DNA of 17,437 nt from RGIG8700 sp964568815 (GTDB lineage Bacteria > Bacillota > Clostridia > RGIG6154). The notes under the pieces were generated by a model. The model worked only from the letters and a program-made list of their open reading frames with translations. It had not been told where the DNA came from and did no database searches. Both the position numbers and the translations under genes were made by a program. Position 1 is the first letter of the stretch; every line of letters begins with the position of its first letter. This document shows positions 12,546 through 17,437 of the stretch, piece after piece. The stretch is taken from positions 1 to 17,437 of the forward strand of contig CAZMRY010000031.1 in NCBI GenBank assembly GCA_964568815.1, written 5' to 3'.

Positions 12546-14345
12546 ATGGCAAGAATTAATATACTTGACATAGACACAGTCAATAAAATAGCCGCAGGCG
12601 AGGTTGTAGAGCGTCCTGCCGCCGCAGTTAAAGAGCTTATTGAAAACTCGGTTGATGCAGGTGCAGACAAAATCGTTGTTGAAATAAAAAACGGCGGTAA
12701 TACTTACATAAGAATAACAGACAATGGTTGCGGTATTGCCTATGATGATGTTGAAAAGGCTTTTCTTCCTCACAGTACAAGTAAGATTATGTCTATTGAC
12801 GATTTGACAAGCCTTTACACTATGGGCTTCAGAGGTGAGGCTCTCGCCAGTATTTCGGCTGTTTCAAATGTGGATTTAATAACAAAATCCGTTGACGAGA
12901 CCATAGGAACGGCAATGTCTCTTTCAGGGGGAAAGATAGTTTCAAAATCAGAGGCAGGTGCACCTGACGGTACAACAATAGTTGTAAGAGATTTGTTTTT
13001 CAACACCCCTGCGAGAATGAACTTCTTAAAGAAGGATGCAACAGAGGGTGCACACATAAAAGAAGTTGTTGAAAGAATGATACTTGGTTATCCTTCAATT
13101 TCATTCAAGTTTATAGCAGGCGGAAGAGAAGTGCTCTTTTCTTCGGGAAACGGAAAGTTAAGAGATGCCTTTGCATCAGTTTACGGAAACGAGTTTGCAT
13201 CAAATATGCTTGATGCAGACTACACCAAAGACGGCGTAAGGGTTTTCGGACTTGTAGGAACTCCCTATTCTTCAAGACCAAACAGAAATATGCAGAATTT
13301 CTATGTTAACAAAAGATGGGTTAAGTCTAAAACAATAATTCACGGAGCGGAAAGTGCATACAAAACAATGCTTATGACAGGAAAGTTCCCTGTGTTGCTC
13401 CTTAATATAGAAATGCTTTCAAATATGACAGATGTTAATGTGCATCCCCAAAAGCTTGAAATCAAGTTTTCTGATGAAAATATTGTTCACAGTGCTGTTT
13501 ACTGGGCTGTGCAGAATGCTGTTTTTGCATCACAAAAGGAAAAAGAGGTTGAGCCAAAGGCAGAAGTTAAAAGCACATACACTCCTGAAGTAAAGCCTGC
13601 TCCAAAGAAGGCTTTTGAGAGCAATTATCAGCTTAAGCCTGAGAAAGAAGATTTCTTTACAAAAGAAATGCTTGAAATATTCAGAAAGCCTGAAGAAGAA
13701 ACACTTAAAAGGGTTGCGGTATTCAAAACACCTGAGCCTGATGAAATCATATATGATGTGGAGCATAAAAGCGAGCCTGAAACTGAAAACTTTAAGATAA
13801 TCGGTCAGCTTTTTGACACATACATTCTTGTGGAAAAAGAGGAGAGCCTTCTTATGATAGACCAGCACGCAGCCCACGAGAGAATAAACTACGAGAAAAT
13901 AATGGAAGATAAAAGGTGCTTAAGTCAGACACTTATGTTCCCTGAAAGCCTTAAGCTTTCACCAACAGAGGCAGATATTATTGAGCAAAATATTGAAACC
14001 TATGAAAAGCTTGGTTTTAAAATAGAGCAGTTTGGCGGTGGAGATTATATTGTCCGTCAGGCACCTGCTGATATGAATACAGAGGATATTGAACCAGCGG
14101 TTATTGAAATTGCACAGCTTCTAAAAGAGAAAAAAGACCCTGAGGAAATATACAGCAGTGCGGTGTTTACCATAGCCTGCAAAAGTGCTATAAAAGCAAA
14201 CCACAGTCTCACAGATGTTGAGGCAAGGGCACTTGTGGAAAAGGTTCTTACTTACGATAAATTAAGAACCTGTCCCCACGGAAGACCAATTATTATTTCT
14301 TTCAGCAAAAAGTTTATAGAAAAAGAATTCAAAAGGATTGTATAA
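12546..14345 (+). CDS. mutL: DNA mismatch repair protein MutL, endonuclease type
   Basis: Links MutS to downstream repair. The N-terminal GHKL ATPase shows ENSVDAGA, DNGCGI, HSTSKI and GFRGEALASI, and the transducer domain follows. A charged linker spans about residues 325-415. The C-terminal domain carries D439QHAAHERINYE450, an exact match to the metal-binding endonuclease motif DQHA(X)2E(X)4E, plus ACKSAIKA and CPHGRP. This is the nicking form of MutL found in bacteria lacking MutH. 599 residues, full length. AGGAG lies 5 bases before the ATG and overlaps the mutS stop. Its own stop directly abuts the miaA ATG. Confidence 0.98.
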   Translation: MARINILDIDTVNKIAAGEVVERPAAAVKELIENSVDAGADKIVVEIKNGGNTYIRITDNGCGIAYDDVEKAFLPHSTSKIMSIDDLTSLYTMGFRGEALASISAVSNVDLITKSVDETIGTAMSLSGGKIVSKSEAGAPDGTTIVVRDLFFNTPARMNFLKKDATEGAHIKEVVERMILGYPSISFKFIAGGREVLFSSGNGKLRDAFASVYGNEFASNMLDADYTKDGVRVFGLVGTPYSSRPNRNMQNFYVNKRWVKSKTIIHGAESAYKTMLMTGKFPVLLLNIEMLSNMTDVNVHPQKLEIKFSDENIVHSAVYWAVQNAVFASQKEKEVEPKAEVKSTYTPEVKPAPKKAFESNYQLKPEKEDFFTKEMLEIFRKPEEETLKRVAVFKTPEPDEIIYDVEHKSEPETENFKIIGQLFDTYILVEKEESLLMIDQHAAHERINYEKIMEDKRCLSQTLMFPESLKLSPTEADIIEQNIETYEKLGFKIEQFGGGDYIVRQAPADMNTEDIEPAVIEIAQLLKEKKDPEEIYSSAVFTIACKSAIKANHSLTDVEARALVEKVLTYDKLRTCPHGRPIIISFSKKFIEKEFKRIV

Positions 14346-15260
14346 ATGAAAAAAATACCTTTGGTTGTATTGCTTGGACCTACAGCATCAGGCAAAACCG
14401 CTATGGCAGTTGAAATATGCAAAAAATACGGCGGTGAGGTTGTAACAGCCGATTCAATGCAGGTTTACAAGTATATGGATATAGGAACTGCAAAGCCCAC
14501 TTTTGATGAAATGCAGGGAATAAAGCACCATATGATTGACCTTGCAGAGCCAACAGAAAACTTCAGCCTTGCAGATTATGTAAAAGAGGCTAAAACAGTT
14601 ATAGAGGACATACACAAAAGAGGAAAGCTCCCTGTTCTGGCGGGAGGAACAGGTCTTTATATAGACACTTTAATTCAGAATATTGAATTGAGCGACGGTG
14701 ACAAGGACGAAGCCTTAAGGGCAGAACTTACAGAGCTTGCAGAAAAAGAGGGGGAGGACAAGCTCTTTGCAATATTAAGAGAGGTTGACCCAATGTCCTG
14801 CGAAACCATCCACAAAAATAATATAAAAAGGGTTATAAGAGCAATAGAGTTTTTTAAAACAACAGGCGTAAGACAAAGCGACCATATAAAAAACACCGTG
14901 AAAAATTCACCTTATGATATGACAAAAATATGTCTTTCCTGGGACAGAGAAGTTCTTTACGAAAGAATAAACAGAAGAGTTGACATAATGTTTGACATGG
15001 GGCTTGCAGATGAGGTTGAAAAAGTGAGGAATATGGGTGTTACAAAAGATAACACCTCTATGCAGGGAATAGGCTATAAAGAGGTTTTCCCTTATCTTGA
15101 CGGACAGCTTTCACTTGAGGAAACAAAGGACATTATAAAGCAAGGCACAAGACGGTATGCAAAAAGGCAGTTAACATGGTTTAGAAGAGAAGAAAACACA
15201 AGCTTTGTTGAGGCAGAATTTGATGTTATAAATAAAATTTTACAAGGAGAGTTATTATGA
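14346..15260 (+). CDS. miaA: tRNA dimethylallyltransferase
   Basis: Transfers a dimethylallyl group to A37 of tRNAs reading UNN codons, using dimethylallyl diphosphate from the isoprenoid pathway that ispD/ispF serve across the divergent promoter. Residues 11-18, GPTASGKT, form the P-loop. DSMQVYKYMDIGTAKP (36-51) and HHMIDLAEP are family motifs, and the C-terminal part has GYKEVFPYLDG and RRYAKRQLTWFRR. 304 residues, normal length. The ATG directly follows the mutL stop with no gap, and the 3' end overlaps hfq (ATGA). The order mutL-miaA-hfq is widely conserved in bacteria. Confidence 0.98.
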   Translation: MKKIPLVVLLGPTASGKTAMAVEICKKYGGEVVTADSMQVYKYMDIGTAKPTFDEMQGIKHHMIDLAEPTENFSLADYVKEAKTVIEDIHKRGKLPVLAGGTGLYIDTLIQNIELSDGDKDEALRAELTELAEKEGEDKLFAILREVDPMSCETIHKNNIKRVIRAIEFFKTTGVRQSDHIKNTVKNSPYDMTKICLSWDREVLYERINRRVDIMFDMGLADEVEKVRNMGVTKDNTSMQGIGYKEVFPYLDGQLSLEETKDIIKQGTRRYAKRQLTWFRREENTSFVEAEFDVINKILQGELL

Positions 15261-15499
15261 GCAAATCAACTAATTTACAGGACGCAATACTTAATCATGT
15301 GAGAAAAGAAAAGGCATTTGTTTCTATTTATCTTACATCAGGACTTCATTTCAAGGGAAATGTTATCGGTTTTGATAACTTTGTTATTATTCTTGACTGC
15401 GATGGCAGACAGCAGATGATTTATAAGCATGCTGTTTCAACTGTTGTTCCGGGAAAGAGTATCAGAATAGATAAACTTTTATCAGATGGAGAAGAATAA
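15257..15499 (+). CDS. hfq: RNA chaperone Hfq
   Basis: Forms a ring hexamer that binds small RNAs and mRNAs. 80 residues. NLQDAILNHVRKEK is the N-terminal helix, Sm1 runs through FVSIYLTSGLHFKGNVIGFDNF, and Sm2 has the hallmark IYKHAVSTVVP with Y56, K57 and H58. Q8 and the D40-N41-F42 stretch are also as expected. The C-terminal tail is short and acidic (SDGEE), typical of Gram-positive Hfq. AAGGAGAG upstream lies inside the end of miaA. The next ATG directly follows its stop. Confidence 0.98.
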   Translation: MSKSTNLQDAILNHVRKEKAFVSIYLTSGLHFKGNVIGFDNFVIILDCDGRQQMIYKHAVSTVVPGKSIRIDKLLSDGEE

Positions 15500-16687
15500 A
15501 TGAAAAAAGCAAACAAAGCGGTTGCAATTATTATGTTAACTGCCCTTGTTTTGTTATTGTTTTACAATGTCTATATGCACTTTGAGAGCGAGGACAAGAC
15601 TCAGCTTGCTGTTATGGGTACAATAGAAACCTCGGTTCCTGTTACAGGATATGTAATCAGAGATGAGGTAATACTTGTACCTGACGACGGCAGAATTATC
15701 AGCAGCTTAAAGACAAATGGCGAAAGAGTTGCGGTAGGGGAGCTTATCAGCCTTGTTTACAACAGCCAGGTGGACTATGAAACAAGAGCAAGACTTACAA
15801 ACATAAATGAACAAATAGAAAAATTGCAGGAGCTTAAAGGGCAAACCGGTGAAAGTGATTCGTCAGGGAAGTTTGAGACCAAAATCAGAACATATGTAAG
15901 CAATCTTATTGTAAATTCTCACAGAGGTCAGGGCGGAGGACTTTATGAGGCAACAGTTCAGCTTGAGGATGCCTTTTCGGCGAAGCTTGCATCAAAAAGC
16001 GAGGATGTTAATACTGCTATAGAACAGCTTAAGAACGAGCGAGCACAGATAGAACAGACTGTGGCAGGAGAAAAAAGCAATATATATGCAAATAAAGCGG
16101 GGGTATATCTTACAACATTTGACGGTTATGAGGATATATTTGATTACAGCAAGGTATTGGAAATAACACCGTCTTTTCTTAAAAGCGTGGACTCTGTTGC
16201 AGCAAAACCAAGCAATGGCGGTGCGGTGAAAATCGCAGATAATTTTGAGTGGTATTTTGCTGCAACCGTTGAAAGCAAAAAGCTTTCTGCAGAAAAACCC
16301 GGCAATACGGTGTATTTAAGACTTGAAGACAACAACGAGGAAGACATTGAAGTTGAAATTATGAAAATTTCATCTGAAGAAAAAGGAAAGAGTGTTGTAA
16401 TTCTTAAAGGTACAACCTATGTGAAACAGATGTTTTTAAAAAACAAACTTAAAGCAGAGCTTATTTTAGATACAAGCGAAGGGCTTAAGGTTTCAAAGGA
16501 TGCCATTAAGGTTGTTGATGGTGTAAAGGGCGTTTACATTATCAAAAAAGGCTCTTATGCATTCCGTGAGGTTGATATTTTGTCAACAGATGATGAATAT
16601 GCAATAGTAGAGAGAAATCTTGCTACAGACAAACCTCATTTAGCTCTCTATGACGAGGTTATTGTTCATGGATATGAAGGCAAATAG
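15500..16687 (+). CDS. HlyD-like membrane-fusion / adaptor-type protein
   Basis: 395 residues with a short basic N terminus and one membrane helix (about 7-25), so anchored with the bulk outside. Next come a biotinyl-lipoyl-like half (VPVTGYVIRDEVILVPDDGRI, about 50-75; GERVAVGELISLVYN), a coiled-coil region (about 92-200), and a second barrel-like half (GVYLTTFDGYEDIF onward). The layout matches HlyD-family periplasmic adaptor-like proteins. No transporter or outer-membrane partner gene is near. It directly follows hfq (no gap) and precedes sepF by 17 bp. I recall similar HlyD-like genes before sepF in other Clostridia, which hints at an envelope or division role, but the function is unknown. 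Confidence 0.8.
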   Translation: MKKANKAVAIIMLTALVLLLFYNVYMHFESEDKTQLAVMGTIETSVPVTGYVIRDEVILVPDDGRIISSLKTNGERVAVGELISLVYNSQVDYETRARLTNINEQIEKLQELKGQTGESDSSGKFETKIRTYVSNLIVNSHRGQGGGLYEATVQLEDAFSAKLASKSEDVNTAIEQLKNERAQIEQTVAGEKSNIYANKAGVYLTTFDGYEDIFDYSKVLEITPSFLKSVDSVAAKPSNGGAVKIADNFEWYFAATVESKKLSAEKPGNTVYLRLEDNNEEDIEVEIMKISSEEKGKSVVILKGTTYVKQMFLKNKLKAELILDTSEGLKVSKDAIKVVDGVKGVYIIKKGSYAFREVDILSTDDEYAIVERNLATDKPHLALYDEVIVHGYEGK

Positions 16688-16704
16688 AAAGGAGATTTGA
16701 ATAT

Positions 16705-17169
16705 ATGAAGGATTTTATGGGAAAATTATTCAACACCATTGGCTTTGACTACGAAAAAGAAGACGAAGAGGAAGAAGAAGTTGCTCAGTCCAGACCGCAG
16801 ATGCGTAATGTTTCGGCAGTAGCACATCATCCCAATAATCAGAAAAGAAGCAAAATAGTTGACATAAATGCAACAACACAGTTTCAGGTTATGGTTATGG
16901 TTGCAGAAAAGTATGACGATGTTACATACATTTCAGACCATTTAAAAAGCAAAAAGCCTGTTATTGTAAATGTGGAAAGAGTAGATGACAACGAATGTCA
17001 GCGAATTATTGATTTTCTAAGCGGTGTTACCTATGCAATAGGCGGAGAAATGCAGAAAATTTCAAAGGAAATTCTCCTTGTTACACCAAACAGCGTTAAA
17101 ATTATGGGTGATTTTAAAACCGAGCTTTTAAACGGCAGTAATTATAATTTTTTAGGAAAGGAATTTTAA
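16705..17169 (+). CDS. sepF: Cell division protein SepF
   Basis: Membrane anchor and shaper of FtsZ filaments at the septum in Gram-positive bacteria. 154 residues. The N-terminal MKDFMGKLFNTIGF can form the membrane-binding amphipathic helix, an acidic linker (EKEDEEEEE) follows, and residues about 60-145 are the SepF core with KPVIVNVERVDD, RIIDFLSGVTYAIGG and KISKEILLVTP. AAAGGAG lies upstream of the ATG. The downstream gene is yggT, the common sepF-yggT order of the division cluster. Confidence 0.96.
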   Translation: MKDFMGKLFNTIGFDYEKEDEEEEEVAQSRPQMRNVSAVAHHPNNQKRSKIVDINATTQFQVMVMVAEKYDDVTYISDHLKSKKPVIVNVERVDDNECQRIIDFLSGVTYAIGGEMQKISKEILLVTPNSVKIMGDFKTELLNGSNYNFLGKEF

Positions 17170-17170
17170 A

Positions 17171-17437
17171 GTGGCGGCAATACTAAGTATATCAATAAGA
17201 TTTCTTGGAGAGTTAATAAGTACATTGTTTTTAGTGAGAGCAGTTATGTCCTGGTTTGTAAACCCTGCAAGCAATAATATGTTCGTGAATATGATTTATT
17301 CTTTAACAGAACCTTTTGTTGCACCTATAAGAAATCTGATGTTTAAATTAACAAAGGGGCAGACAATGTTTGATTTTTCCCTTGTTATTGCATGGATACT
17401 TATGGATTCAGTGATAATACCAACACTTATAAGACTT
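17171..17437 (+). CDS. YggT family membrane protein, 3' end missing
   Basis: An open frame from GTG at 17171 runs off the window with 89 codons visible. It reads ILSISIRFLGELISTLFLVR, then AVMSWFVNP, TEPFVAPIRNLM and FDFSLVIAWILMD. The SWF...TEP...P-R pattern and two hydrophobic segments are typical of YggT (YlmG in Bacillus), a small membrane protein that often follows sepF. AAAGGA inside the sepF end is the ribosome-binding site, 8 bases before the GTG. The C-terminal few residues are outside the window. Confidence 0.88.
   Translation, partial: MAAILSISIRFLGELISTLFLVRAVMSWFVNPASNNMFVNMIYSLTEPFVAPIRNLMFKLTKGQTMFDFSLVIAWILMDSVIIPTLIRL

Overview
The window looks like AT-rich chromosome of a low-GC Gram-positive bacterium, most probably an uncultured member of the Clostridia. 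The pointers are the str-operon end fusA-tuf, a VanZ-like protein, an archaeal/eukaryotic-type prolyl-tRNA synthetase, a nuclease-type MutL, and a mutS-mutL-miaA-hfq cluster running into a SepF/YggT division cluster. A 100-N scaffold gap flanked by two identical 55-bp ends suggests a short-read, probably metagenomic, assembly.

Layout. (1) 3-3100: the end of fusA (5' part missing), then tuf with its own promoter and an intrinsic terminator. (2) 3159-5175: a tight plus-strand unit of four small genes (PHP-domain metallohydrolase, LRAT-fold thiol hydrolase, VanZ-like membrane protein, two-helix membrane protein with a zinc ribbon) closed by a perfect terminator. (3) 5176-6911: an accessory island lying between two convergent transcription units. 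It holds four copies (two complete, two diverged or truncated) of a roughly 170-bp repeat built of many small hairpins between ATGAAGC/GCTTCAT arms. Three cargo modules sit in the gaps: a compact convergent gene pair that looks like a type I toxin-antitoxin system, an XRE-family regulator, and a four-helix-bundle protein of the 23S-rRNA-intervening-sequence family. (4) 6912-9798: minus-strand operon ispD-ispF-proS (isoprenoid precursors plus prolyl-tRNA synthesis). ispF is split only by what looks like a spurious assembly gap. (5) 9817-17437: a divergent plus-strand operon mutS-mutL-miaA-hfq-(HlyD-like adaptor)-sepF-yggT, linking mismatch repair, tRNA modification, RNA chaperoning and cell division. 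yggT runs off the end.

The main discovery candidates are in the island. The first is the 314-bp convergent RNA pair at 5419-5732: two perfect TTGACA-N17-TATAAT promoters face a shared bidirectional terminator. One transcript encodes a 21-residue hydrophobic peptide whose ribosome-binding site is folded into a hairpin. The second is the fishbone repeat, whose hairpins differ in sequence between copies but keep their pairing, and which alternates with the small genes in a repeat-gene-repeat-gene pattern. No tRNA, rRNA, CRISPR array or insertion-sequence transposase was seen.
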